Shown here: piece after piece, positions 22,489 through 33,335 of the stretch
Layout: the number at the start of each line of letters is the position of its first letter
Position numbering within the stretch: position 1 is the stretch's first letter
Assembly: GCA_024138025.1 (NCBI GenBank)
Contig: JAMXBD010000204.1
Location: 1 to 64,000, forward strand
Origin: Combretum micranthum
Taxonomy: Eukaryota > Streptophyta > Magnoliopsida > Myrtales > Combretaceae
Reading direction: 5' to 3'
DNA: 64,000 bases
Notes under the pieces: model-generated
What the model was told of the DNA's origin: nothing
Seen by the model: only the letters and a program-made list of their open reading frames with translations
Databases searched by the model: none
Translations under genes and position numbers: made by a program

Positions 22489-23440
22489 CTTAATACTAAA
22501 TTTTGAACCAAAAAGAAAGGGATTTTGCGACCAAGAAAATAGCCAACCAATGTGCATTCCCAATACTTAGCACCTCTTTCAGCTGTACAAGGGGTGGGCG
22601 GACCCTAGCAATAGGTCCTTTAGAGACTAGGGGGAAGAGAGTAAGGGAGGTGAGCAAGAGTTTTCACACCCAACTTTCTCTAAAACATCATTCAAGTATT
22701 CCAAGGTAGTTTTACCAAAGGAAGAGGAAACTCTGGATGCTTTGACCTTACCTTTACCGAAAGCAGAGATTGTAGGACCCAAGAGGGGAGTAAGAGACCC
22801 TAAGCGTTCCACGACTTCCTCAAGACCAAGAGGATCACTTGAGACAGACACGGTAGGGTGGGCACCAGGTGGGGGTTCAGGTACTGAACCCACGGGAGGA
22901 TGACCACCCATCATCGGTGGCTGCACAAGAAAACTCCAGTTGTGTACAACTAGGGAAGAGATCGGTTCGAACAAGGGTAAGCAAAGGAGAAACCAGATCC
23001 AGGGAGGGAAGGGTGTTGGGACAAGCAAGGGTTACGAAAGGAAAAGCCGAAAAGCGGGTTAGGGTTTTGAGAAGGGGTTGAGTTGAGGTAGGGTTTTGAG
23101 AGGAGGGGCCGAAACTGGTTAGGGTTTCAAGGAGGGTCGAAACAGGTTGAGGTTAGGAGAAAAGAGTGGGAACAGGTTAGGATAACGAGTGTGGGTCGGA
23201 ACGAGCAAGGTCAGAGCGGACAAAAGGAGAAGGTAGAAGGGAGGGATGAGACGAGCTGGGGTGATGAGAGGGGGAGAAGGGTGAAGGGGGGAGACGACAG
23301 AAAGAAGAGGGAAGAGGTAGGAAGAAGAAGAAGAGGGGGGGGAAGGTTGGGGAAACGAAAGCTAGGGAGGCTTCACCTTAGAGAGAGGAGAGAGTGTTTT
23401 CTTTTTCTCGATTCTCTTTTTTTTTTGGGGTGGGGGCTGG
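22489..23440 (-). pseudogene. LINE ORF1 N-terminal half and 5' leader
   Basis: This is the other side of the LINE ORF1 split by Copia 2. The minus strand has an open frame at 22627-23028, rich in Pro, Ser and Val, and continues through 'IGNAHWLAIFLVAKSLSFW' toward the insertion point, resembling the start of DUF4283. From 23030 to about 23400 the plus strand is almost purely A/G with repeated 'agggttttgagaagg' words, a pyrimidine-rich leader in the LINE orientation. No ORF1 start is certain. Confidence 0.6.
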
Positions 23441-23480
23441 GGTGTGGTGTGTGTGGTGGTGGTGGGGGGTGTTGGGGTTT
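23400..23480 (+). repeat. T-run followed by G/GT-rich tract
   Basis: A T-run is followed by repeated ggggtg, ggtgtg and ggtggt words with at least four G-runs. It lies at or just past the LINE 5' end and resembles the G-rich tracts at 8021-8070 and 24418-24456. Confidence 0.65.
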
Positions 23481-25596
23481 CCTTATGCCATATAGGGAAT
23501 TCTCTGTTTAGGTAAAGGAATGTAATGTTGCAATCTATTCTCAAAAAATGGTTATAAAAGTTTTCATTCGGAGAATGTAGGGGATCTAAACGAGGATGAT
23601 GAAAAATACTTGATAAAAGGCTCCAAAGGGTAGGGTCCTTGTAGAAATTGGAAGTGGAAAATCTGAATAATTTTTCTTTGGGTATCTTCAACCCTCAGAT
23701 GCATATTATGCGTGAGCTATGATAACAACTTACTTTCTGAATAATCTATTAAGGCGACGCTCATTTTATTGCAATTTTGCTGACCAACCGTCGTAACAAA
23801 AGGAATGCTTTTGGAAGAGCCATGGAAGAGTAAAATTAATTTCGATTTTGTATGGTTATTGGGGTGATTACTGCTCAATCTCCCTGCTGAATAGGAGGAT
23901 CTATGTCCTTTGATGGTTGTTTGTATGGGCCTGGCAACTACATTCTTTGCACTAGGTAGTTTCATGTGTAGCATTGTGTTTTATCTATTCTATCAAAGAA
24001 GAATATATACTACCCAGTGCAATGATAAAGCAACCCCGGGCAATTAATAATCAGTTGGTTTTTTTATTATTGTTTAAGTGTATCAAAATGGGGTTCTCCA
24101 AATACACTTCTGTGGATTTTTATAAGGAACGTCTCATATTTTTTTCCCTTTTGATGGGAGGCCGTGACTGTGTTTGACTACCTTTACATTTTGCATGAAT
24201 AAGTTCATTATATAATATTTTGGTGACAAAAGCAGGACTGGACCTTTGGATAAATTTTTGACTTACCCATGGCACCTCATTTAGTTCTTAAATTGGCCTA
24301 TCACTTATCACATTCCTGTTTTCAATTCACGTATCAAATGATCCTGCCTTAGACAGTTACATGCTGGCTCTGTGATTTTTCAATGTCTATTTTTTGTGTG
24401 TATGTTTGTTTTGGTTTTTGGGGGGTGTTGTGGGGTGTGGGTGGGGGGGTGGGGGTGTTCTCAGTGATGTAAAAGGAAATGAGATGCTTCTCTAGAAACT
24501 TGAATTTTGGTTGACCACTTCCTCAGGTAAGGGAAGGAGGGTGAGCATTGAAATATGAAATACTGTAAATGATGAAGGAATGAAAATTCTGGATGGGAGA
24601 AGGAGGGAGCTCATTGAAACACATAATTTCATCTTAGAAGAATGAATAAAAATTCTATTTGCTTTTTACTCCTAGGTTATATGCTGATGTTGATGGTTTT
24701 TTCTCGTGAATGGAGAGATAAATTTAGAGGAAGGACTCCTGTAGTTTTCTAGAAATACTGGCTCGGTAGCAAAATTTTGTGATTGGGTGGATGTTTCTGT
24801 TTTTGTTGGAGTGTGTGCGTGTGGGGTAAATTCTGTTGGTTTTTTTTTTTAAAGAAGGAAAGGAATAGTTGAATAGCAAATAAGAATGGCTTCAACTTTT
24901 CCTGCCCAAGAGTTTACCCTTATTTCCCTTTTTTCTAAAATTTCAGAAAATACTGACATGAAGGTTTTTCTCCAGTGAGCTTAATTTGACACCTTTCCAG
25001 ATTCAAATCTTGGTTGGAATGTATATTGAGCAAAGTTTTTGACATTTGCAAAATGCTTTCCCTGGTTCGAAGAAATTTTAGATGTGGCTCACATGCAATA
25101 CAGGCGGTGAATAGTAAAAAAAAAAAAAAAAGGGTCAAAGCTTGTGGGTGATCTTAAAACTTGATGCTAGAAACATCTAATATCGTTTATCCTCAAAAAG
25201 AAAGACATCATAATCTTTAGTGTTTATGCTAGTTACATTGTTGCAGCATAATATCATTTTCTAATTGGACAGACTTGAAATCTCAAGAGAACTATTTGGT
25301 TAGGGTTTCTCAGATAGGCATATGATGGAGAATATTTAACAAAGAATCTATTATTATTATTAATATTTTTTTTGGCAAAAAAGAATCTATTTTTCTGGAG
25401 TCATCTAACTCTATTTGACATTGTTGTATAATTGTGAAGAAAGTTGCCTATTTACCCAACCAAAGAAGAAGAAGAAGAAGAATAAGAGCTGCCAAAGCTG
25501 TTGTTGTGTTCTCCAATTGACCAGACTTGAAGTGGTTGGTGCATATGTTCCTATATTTTTGTTCATTGTGCATATATGTGGGGTATTCTTGTGCAG
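23481..25596. other. CRWN4-like intron 1, right part
   Basis: T-rich intron-like sequence with no recognisable coding domain. It contains a G-run tract at 24418-24456 (gggggg, gggg, ggg, ggggggg, ggggg), an A-run at 25117-25132 and a (gaa)n run at 25466-25481. Confidence 0.6.
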
Positions 25597-25803
25597 ATCT
25601 TTGATCGTCAACATCACATGGGCCTTTGATTTTGGAAAAGAAAGATCTTCTCTCAAAGTTTGAACAAATTAAAGCTTCTTCTGAAGCTGCGGAGTTGAAA
25701 TACAAGCGTGACCAAGCTGCTCATGTATCTTCCTTGGCTCAAGCGAGGCAACGTGAGGAAGCTTTGAAGAAAGCCTTGGGGGTTGAAAAAGAGTGCATGG
25801 CAA
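25597..25803 (+). pseudogene. CRWN4-like: CRWN4-like gene, exon 2 (frameshifted)
   Basis: The exon follows a strong acceptor (cttgtgcag) and opens with 'IFDRQHHMG', the expected continuation of exon 1. The frame then breaks: 'ggcctttgatt' has one T fewer than the conserved Met-Gly-Leu-Leu-Ile-Leu reading needs. The next frame gives 'KKDLLSKFEQIKASSEAAEL' and 'KRDQAAHVSSLAQARQREE', then 'KALGVEKECMA', the start of the long coiled coil. It ends at a usable donor (gcaa/gtgtgag). No later exon was found downstream, so over 90% of the usual protein (roughly 1000 residues in the family) is missing. Confidence 0.85.
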
Positions 25804-26280
25804 GTGTGAGCATGAGTTTTAATTAGTTTTGTTCAAGTGAATATTTTTGGTTCTTATGGTCCCAAAGTTGTTGAAGCTGGAGACTTTGGGTTTAGGGCTC
25901 CTTCTAATAGGGCACTTTAATCTCATCAAATATAAATTAAAAGAAAAGTAGATAAGTTATTATGTTTGGCTTGTTTTTTCTTTTGTAAAATCACTCATTG
26001 ATACAAGCTTGGGACTGAAAACTTCTGAATGTGAAAGATAACACTTACCTATAAAATCTGAGAAAAGTGCAAATTTTTTCTCATCATTTGGCTGCTTTTT
26101 TCATTTGTCATTCGTGGCCTCCCCTCCCTCTTTTTAATTTTTTTTTTTTTTTAAATCAGTCAATTTTTTTTTTTTTTTTAAATCAGTCAATAGTTGATAT
26201 GTATCAGCCCCTATTACTATTTGGCAATTTTATTGAAATTGCTTGGCACGGAAACTTGTGCCTAGCAACCCCCGAGTAAC
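25804..26280. other. remnant of CRWN4-like intron 2
   Basis: Noncoding T-rich sequence. Two copies of a T-run followed by 'aaatcagtcaat' occur at 26138-26190 (period 32). Confidence 0.5.
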
Positions 26281-26859
26281 TTTAACAATGGGTTTTTTAT
26301 AGATTTGCTTAAAGTGTCACATCAATAACTTAAGCAAGTCTTATTGTTAAGCAATTTTTATACGTTATTCATGAATTACTTCAAGAGAGTTGCTAAGCAT
26401 TGCTTTAATAATTTTTTATTTTAAGCGAGTTAAGGAACTTACTTTTTGAGTTGTTTAATTAAGCAATTTTGATATTTGAGTTGCTCAATTAAGCAACTTT
26501 GATATTGGTTCTTATGTCAAAAATCTTGTTGTATTGGTTAAATGAAGTTGCTTGGTCTAGGTATTGTGTAAGGTGAAGCAACTCTAATAAAGATGGTTGT
26601 TAAGCAAATCTATACTTTGTCCATGAATTACTTCAAGAGAGTTACTTAACATTTTTTTTTTTAATAATTTTTTACTTTAAGTGAATTAAGAAACTCACTG
26701 TTTGAGTTGCTTAATTAAGCAACTTTGATATTGGTTCTTGTGTCAAGAATCTTGCTATATTGGTTAAATGGAGTTGCTTAAATCAAGTCATTATACCAAG
26801 CAACTCCAATAGAAGAGAAAATGGTTTGGCTTACCACATGCTAAGTTGGTGAGTTGCTT

Positions 26860-26903
<44 letters not shown>

Positions 26904-27060
26904 GTTGTGTATAATTTATGTAATAGGAGACCTATAAAAATTTTAAAAAATTATGTTAAGTAATTTTCTAAGTAATTCACGGATAGAGAGCAAGTTCTTT
27001 AATAGAGAGAGTTATTGATGTGACATGTTAAGTAACTTATTGTTAAGATGGTGTAATAGT
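26281..27060. mobile_element. MITE with long inverted terminal arms
   Basis: The left end ('ttaacaatgggttt' then 'cacatcaataactta' at 26318-26332) is mirrored by the right end, whose reverse complement reads 'ttaacaataagtta' then 'cacatcaataactct'. The interior holds repeated palindromic words such as 'gagttgcttaattaagcaac' and two degenerate ~280-bp copies of 'tgaattacttcaagagagtt'. A T-run of about 40 lies at 26862-26900. The 'aggagacctataaaa' and 'ttgcttaa' words recur at the ends of the PIF element at 2.3 and 6.3 kb, so a Harbinger-derived MITE is likely. Confidence 0.6.
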
Positions 27061-28386
27061 AAATTTATAAAAATTTTATATTTATTATATTAAATATAAT
27101 GAATTAATAGGAATTTAAAAAATTAAGAAAGGGAAAAACAAAAACATGTAACAAAAGCCCTTAGCGAAGAAAAAAGGAAGCAGAAAATTTCATTGAGGAT
27201 TCATTCGGTCGTAATTGGGTCATGTCATGGCACTAGTCTGGAAAATTTTGGTCTCTCTTGTTGTTTTCGTGGGTGGTGGGTGGGTGACTCACCATGTGAT
27301 TTTGTTGTGGTATGCCATCAGTAGGTAGCTATGGCTTTTCTGAGATTAATTTTCATTGATTTTTATTTTTTTTGTAATTTTTAGTTTTATATCATGTCAT
27401 ATAATTCAAATATTTATTAATAATTCATTGAATTAATTATTATGAGCTTAGCAGAAGGTGGAATGCCTCATTTGAGTTAACGGTAGGACATAAATATAGA
27501 AGCTTTAAATTGTTGGACTCAAATAGGGGGAAAAAAGAAGAAGTTATTGACTCTTAAAGAGAAAAGACTGATAGTAATAATATGCCTAAAATTTGTTAAT
27601 TGGCCATCCCAAGGCTGGGAGCATTGAACAGGGCAATCCCATTGAAGCATATCTGGCAACCGTGCCTAAGAGGTCCTGAGGGTATTTAGACAGATTGTAT
27701 TGATGTATTTTGAGATGATGGTAGATCAAGTGTTTGTATTCTTAATTTATGTTGATTTAGTATTTTATTTGTAGATTTTGGTAAATTAGTATTTATATTT
27801 TTTAAGTATAATCAGTGTCATTATTAAATAATATTGGATGAACGTTTATTTTTTTAATGATAAAATAATGACAGGCCAATTGTTTGAACTTTTAATTTTT
27901 GACAATTTTCAACAATTTAGTATTGCATTTTTAGATTTTGACACTTTTTAGCCGAGTATTTACTATTAGCCCATATTAAATAAATTGATAAAATATTATT
28001 TAATGGAGATACTGAATTGCACATATTTGAATGTACAAATAATAATTTGTTAAAATTGAAATATAAGATATTAAGTTATAAAAAATAAAAAGTAGAAGCA
28101 CTTAGTCTACCATTATCCTAGTGCATTCTCTATAGGAGTTTGCTTTTGGGGTGACTAAAACTTCATTAGATTAATTGGTGCATGGGGGTGCCCTTACTTG
28201 ATCACGAATCAATGCCCTTTGTGATTCTAGCATTAATTGATCTTGCAAAAAAAGAGTGGCAGCTTTTTGAACAAGTGAATACGGTGATTTTGAATTCTTC
28301 AAATAAAAAGTAAAATAAAATAAGATAAGGGAGGGAAAAAGGAAAACAACTAGCAAGTTTTTGTATCATTTGATGCTGAACGAATG
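27061..28386. other. AT-rich intergenic DNA
   Basis: No gene can be supported. The part at 27740-28090, with repeated 'tagtattt' words, looks like an old MITE but no ends could be fixed. The left break of the LRR tandem duplication is at about 28387. Confidence 0.5.
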
Positions 28387-28394
28387 TAAAGGAT

Positions 28395-28700
28395 GAAAGA
28401 AGCACCTATGATGCAATAATGGCTATTAAGCAGTCATCACAATCACTACAAGAAGCTCAACTTTCATTCTGCAGGGCTTTAACGATGGCACCCCTTTTTT
28501 CCAATCACCCTTCTCAACTCTATCATGAAAACAAAGAATCCATAGCTCACTTCCTTGTCCCACATCTTTGCCTTTTCAAACTGCATAAATTGTTGGAGGC
28601 TGAATGAGATTACAATGGGTGCTTTCTCTGCTTCGGCAACATCCCTTTCAATTGACAAAACCCTTCCATCAGAGAGCAACAACTTGTACTCAATAAAATG
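28395..28700. other. conserved unidentified block, copy 2
   Basis: The block is kept in both duplicate units (compare 33010-33335). The minus strand has a 67-codon open frame with 'RDVAEAEKAPIVISFS' and 'QQFMQFEKAKM'. The plus strand reads 'SQSLQEAQLSF' and 'RALTMAPLFSNHP'. Frameshifts separate the copies on both strands. Either strand may be a captured exon fragment. I do not recognise it. Confidence 0.4.
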
Positions 28701-29934
28701 TGTATAAACAGTAATTGTGGTGACTGATTTCTGATTAAAGCGTAGAGTTAATATAGCAAGTTCGAGGACATTTCCAGAGAAAGGAGGAAGTTTGCATCTA
28801 ATATCTTCTTCAAAAAAGGTTTACCTCATAATAATCTTAAGCTGAAAGAAACATGTGCAGGTAGAAACTTTCAAAAGCATATAGAAAGTCTATCACGTCT
28901 CGATAAAAGTATATTCCGTTTATTATGGACTTGATTTTAAATCACATCACACAACATAAATACCTACACAACACAGTTTTCATCAATTCCAACTCCAAAT
29001 TATCAATAACATCATAATTTATTCCACGTTAATATGTCCTTTAAGAATTCGTATATGTAACTAATTAATCACCAATTTTAACAAGTAAGAAATTTTATGC
29101 AGCTCAAAGTATATTTTCGAGCCTACACTCTCTTTTATGACTAATAACCATACACTTTGAATTTTAACTCTATTAGAGTTTAAGAACATACCTTTACCTT
29201 ACTTTGTCTTGTACCTTTACTACTTGTACCAAATGAGCTCTTCAAAACTCTTGAAAAACCTAAAATTTAGCTACTCCAAACATTACCAAGTATCCAAGTT
29301 AATTTTTGCACTTAAATTCTCATAAAACTCTAAAAAACAAAGATCTTACCATAACATGAGATCGAAAGAATGAGTCTTCTTCCTCTTCTAATACTTCTTC
29401 ATTTTCCTCTTTTTTTTTTTCTGAAACGATGAAAGAATGAGGGTAATTAAATCTAATTAGGTCATACAGGGCTCAAAATTGACAGATGATTTGGTGTTGG
29501 GGGGGTGGGGACTTTAGCTTAATCAAGGTGGCACTTCACACACTTAATTTCATGAGATTTTAGGTCCTCTTTTTGTTAGAGTTGGCATTCAGTTTAATTC
29601 CAATACGTCCGAAGCAACTCAAGTCATAGTGCTCAGGAATAATTAAAAATTCCTAACATCCAAAAGTTATTTAAAAAAAAAAAGTACTGTACTAAAGAAA
29701 ATTTAAATCTTAGCATTTAAATAATAGTAAAGTGAATGTTTCATTATCTTAACTTTATACAGTTAGGTAGCTATAGCAATTTAAAATAAGTCCACTTGCA
29801 TTTTTTTTTTCTAAAAGTTTTTGGTTCAGTGACAAAAAAGAAAAAGAAAAAAAAAAAAAACCAAAGAAATTAATGGTTGGTCAAATTGATTATTCTAGCA
29901 TTTTAGTTTCCACCAGCGAATTGAGTGAAGCATT
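28701..29934. other. 3' flank of LRR cassette 2
   Basis: Noncoding and homologous to 33336-34622. It presumably includes the former 3' UTR. A G-rich word (gttgggggggtgggg) at 29497-29511 is absent from the other copy. Confidence 0.6.
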
Positions 29935-30411
29935 TTTACCGATGAATAGTTGCTTTGGCAAATCTGGGCACTCTGAGTCGACATTCATCATCTATATACA
30001 GATGATGAAAGGATTTCAGATTTTCAAGCCGTGATCTGTGTGAGATTCTCACATCCCTGACCTTCATAGTTCCAAGTTTGTGAAGAGTGAAAAGTCTGGC
30101 AAAGACTGTAGTGATTTGCATCCAGAAATGTCTAAATGTCTCAGTGACTGCAATTCTTGAAGCCCCGGAATCTCCGTCAATCTCTTGTCCATGATCCTTA
30201 ATGTTTTGAGATTCCTAAGCATTGGAAGATCTGGAAACTTGGCCTTGGGATCGTCAATATAATAATGTAGATGTTCCAGGGATGTTAGCTTATCAATGAC
30301 TTCATCATCACCTAGCTTCTCACAGTTCCACAAAGATAATCCTTTCAACATCTTCAATTTGGATAGATCACCAATTCTTTCAAGGATGAACAATCATGAA
30401 TATCAGATTTC

Positions 30412-30545
30412 GGAGGCCCTCTATACTATCAAGCCCTGGAATCTCCACCAAGCTACTGCAATCACTGATACTTAAACTTTGGAGGCCTTCTATACTATCA
30501 AGCCCTGGAATCTCCACCAAGTCACTGCATTTGTCAATTCTAAGA
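30412..30545 (-). repeat. 69-bp single-LRR units, two copies
   Basis: Each unit codes one 23-residue LRR of the form 'LVEIPGLDSIEGLQ'. Cassette 1 has four copies at the same place (35030-35285). Confidence 0.88.
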
Positions 30546-31149
30546 TATTCCAGAGTCTTTGCAGTTGCAAGATGTGGTGTACTTTTTAGCTTGCTGCAAG
30601 ATTCTAATGTGAATTTTGTCACCGAAACGCCCAAGTTGCTTAGTTTAGATAAATTATAACAATTTCTGATTTTCAGACATGTTAACGATTCAGCCTCTTC
30701 CAAACCATTGATCTCCATCAACCCATAGCAGGAGCTGAGTTCTACCAGTGATAGTCTTTTCAAATTTGACATATTCAGATGTCGCAAAGTATGATAATCG
30801 TGGATTTCAAGCTTTACTAGACTAGAGCTAATTTCTAGGAGTAAGTTGACGTCTTGAACCTCACCAAGCAGAGGATTCGAAGGCATTGTAATCTCATACC
30901 CTTTCTTTGACCCAGAAATCCGTAAATGATCCAATTGATTCAGATTTCTCAGATTTAAGGCTCTGTTTCTTCTTTCAAAGTCATCACTATAGAAGAGTTG
31001 CTTCAAGTTGATTAAGTAGGAAATTTCTGGAAGCGTCTCCATTGAACACCCATTGAAAGATAGACTTGTCAGACTACAGGGGAGATTCGACAATGACTCA
31101 AGCTCATAACAACCATATAAATGTAATTCTTGTACTTTACTCAACCTCC

Positions 31150-32190
31150 CAATGGTTGTAGGTACTCTCTTTATGGGGGTGGACTGCAAATGGAGCAATA
31201 TCAGATTATTCAAATCTCCAATTGAATCGGGTAATTCTGTAACACTTGTGTGGCTCAACTTAAGCTCGGTTAAGGACTTGAGATTCCCAATCATTTTTGG
31301 AATCTCTGTCAATGATTTACAGTACATGGCAGAGAGTTTCTCGAGCTTCGTCATACACCCAATGGTTGTAGGTACTCTCTTTATGGGGGTGGACTGCAAA
31401 TGGAGCAATATCAGATTATTCAAATCTCCAATTGAATCGGGTAATTCTGTAACACTTGTGTGGCTCAACTTAAGCTCGGTTAAGGACTTGAGATTCCCAA
31501 TCGTTTTTGGAATCTCTGTCAATGATTCACAGTCCATGCAGAGAGTTTCTCGAGCTTCGTCATACACCCAATGGTTGTAGGTACTCTCTTTATGGGGTGG
31601 ACTGCAAATGGAGCAATATCAGATTATTCAAATCTCCAATTGAATCGGGTAATTCTGTAACACTTGTGTGGCTCAACTTAAGCTCGGTTAAGGACTTGAG
31701 ATTCCCAATCGTTTTTGGAATCTCTGTCAATGATTTACAGTACATGGCAGAGAGTTTCTCGAGCTTCGTCATACACCCAATGGTTGTAGGTATCCTCTTA
31801 ATGGGGGTGGACTGCAAATGGAGCAATATCAGATTATTCAAATCTCCAATTGAATCGGGTAATTCTGTAACACTTGTGTGGCTCAACTCAAGCTCGGTTA
31901 ATGACTTGAGATTCCCAATCGTTTTTGGAATCTCTGTCAATGATTTACAGTACATAGCAGAGAGTTTTCGAGCTTCGTCATACACCCAATGGTTGTAGGT
32001 ATCCTCTTAATGGGGGTGGACTGCAAATGGAGCAATATCAGATTATTCAAATCTCCAATTGAATCGGGTAATTCTGTAACACTTGTGTGGCTCAACTGAA
32101 GCTCGGTTAATGACTTGAGATTCCCAATCGTTTTTGGAATCTCTGTCAATGATTTACAATGCATGGCAGAGAGTTTCTCGAGCTTCGTCA
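31150..32190 (-). repeat. 210-bp three-LRR units, five copies
   Basis: Units are bounded by the recurring word 'gtcatacaccc' at about 31351, 31560, 31770, 31980 and 32190. Each codes 70 residues, three LRRs of 23, 23 and 24. Neighbouring units are nearly identical, much closer than to cassette 1, showing recent homogenisation or expansion. Confidence 0.92.
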
Positions 32191-32574
32191 TACACCCTTC
32201 AAAATTAGGAATTTCTCTTATGCCTGTCCAATCAATCATTAATTCCCTTAATTCTTCCATTTTCCCCACATCTTTTGGTAGCTCCTCAAGTTTAGAGCAG
32301 TAACCGAGAATTAAAATCCTGAGTGTCTTCTTGAAATTGCAAATGGACGGATGAATTCTTTTCAAACTCCGACTTTCTGAAAGATCCAAAACCTCCAACT
32401 CTGACATTGCTGAGAAATTTGGAGTTGTGGTGAAGTTGAAGCAGTCGTAGACCCTTAGAACTTTGAGTTTCCTTGCCAACTATTAATTAAAAGACAACAT
32501 CCGAAAGAGTTAGATGGGAATGGTTATTCTATTTAGCACGTTGTAAATAAAAAAGATAAATTGCTCGTACATAC

Positions 32575-32853
32575 CTCAATTTGACCCCAAGTTGCAAATG
32601 TACAATATGATAAACAAAGAAACACCAATTTATTAAGATGAGCGGTTGCCAAAAAATCGTCGAGATGACAAGAAGTGGTAAAAGGATGAGACAGGTGAAG
32701 CCATCTTAGCTCTGGAAGGCAGTTCTTAAAATCTCCAACTAGATATACGTCTCTCATTTCAAGAAATCTCAATTTGGTGAGGTTCTCAAAATGTTCCTTT
32801 GTAAACTCTTCGCCATGACCCCGAAGATGGAGTGCCTGAACCTTTTTTGTGCC
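32575..32853 (-). pseudogene. TNL LRR cassette 2, first LRR exon
   Basis: A 279-bp exon, equivalent to 36908-37183. The acceptor (ggtag/ggcaca) and donor (gag/gtatgt) are both canonical and the exon is open in phase 0 throughout ('LRFLEMRDVYLVGDF', 'LPELRWLHLSHPF'). It would splice in frame onto exon 2 of the TNL. No TIR or NB-ARC exon accompanies it, so it is an orphan cassette of the same locus. Confidence 0.85.
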
Positions 32854-33009
32854 CTACCATTTCAAAGATAATTTTCAAGGTTATCTCCTCACTTAGCAGA
32901 ATTCTTTTGGGGAAAAGGAAAAAACTAAAAAGAGGCACAAATATTGGAAAAAACACTGGAGATGGATAAGGATGTAAAATTACATTCTATTTCTTATAGT
33001 AAAGGATCA

Positions 33010-33335
33010 AAGAAGCACCTATGATGCAGTAATGGCTATTGAGCAGTTATCACAATCACTACAAGAAGCTCAACTTTCATTCTACAGGGCTTTAACGATG
33101 GCACCCCTTTTTTCCAATCACCCCTTCTCAACTCTATCATGAAACAAAGAATCCCATAGCTCACTTCCTTGTCCCACTCATCTTCGCCTTTTCAAACTGC
33201 ATAAATTGTTGGGGGCTGAATGAGATTGCAATGAGTGCTTTCTTTGCTTCGGCAACATCCCTTTCAACCTGCCACAACCAAAACCCTTCCATCAGAGAGC
33301 AACAACTTGTACTCAATAAAATCCAAGGTAAAGTG
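33010..33335. other. conserved unidentified block, copy 1
   Basis: Homologue of 28395-28700. Plus-strand reading gives 'YDAVMAIEQLSQSLQEAQ' then 'SFYRALTMAPLFSNHP', open for about 45 codons. Minus-strand reading gives 'ERDVAEAKKALIAISFS' after an acceptor-like 'ttgtggcag'. The owner gene is not recognised. Confidence 0.4.

Larger units (their letters stand above)
8226..23440 (-). mobile_element. LINE (L1-type), split by three later insertions
   Basis: This is a minus-strand non-LTR retrotransposon. The 3' poly(A) tail is the T-run at 8226-8242. Inward from it come the zf-RVT region, reverse transcriptase, endonuclease (ORF2 start 12387), a CCHC/DUF4283-type ORF1, and a G/A-rich leader out to about 23.4 kb. 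The order is collinear once three insertions are removed: hAT-type 10680-11201, Copia 12499-16737 and Copia 17642-22488. Remaining LINE sequence is about 5.6 kb, a normal length for plant L1. The exact 5' end and target duplication are unclear because both flanks are GT/G-rich. Confidence 0.8.
29935..32479 (-). pseudogene. TNL LRR cassette 2, main LRR exon (frameshifted)
   Basis: This matches the main LRR exon of cassette 1. The acceptor (ttaatag) gives a first codon at 32479: 'LARKLKVLRVYDCFN'. Leucine-rich repeats with the TNL consensus L-x-x-L-x-L-x-x-C follow. They include five 210-bp units (31150-32190) coding three LRRs each ('LEKLSAMYCKSLTEIPKTIG' type), then shorter single LRRs ('CSSLVEIPGLDSIEGL', two copies) and a C-terminal tail to the stop at 29936 ('RFAKATIHR'). 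One-base indels break the frame near 31970, 31595, 31540, 30385 and 30085. LRRs usually determine what a TNL recognises. Confidence 0.85.
28387..33000 (-). repeat. LRR tandem duplication, copy 2 (distal)
   Basis: This is the second copy of a duplicated unit containing both LRR exons and the 3' flank. It starts at 'aggatgaaagaagcacctatg' (28388), matching 'aggatcaaagaagcacctatg' (33004) of copy 1. It ends at 'tctatttcttatagta' (about 33000), matching 37315-37330 of copy 1. Sequences stay collinear throughout, including the noncoding 28.4-29.9 kb part. Confidence 0.92.

Noticed and set aside
31152..31998. Long plus-strand open frames repeating 'VVGTLFMGVDCKWSNIRL'
   Set aside because: They are the antisense of the 210-bp LRR units on the minus strand. 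The minus strand has the real LRR consensus and splice sites.
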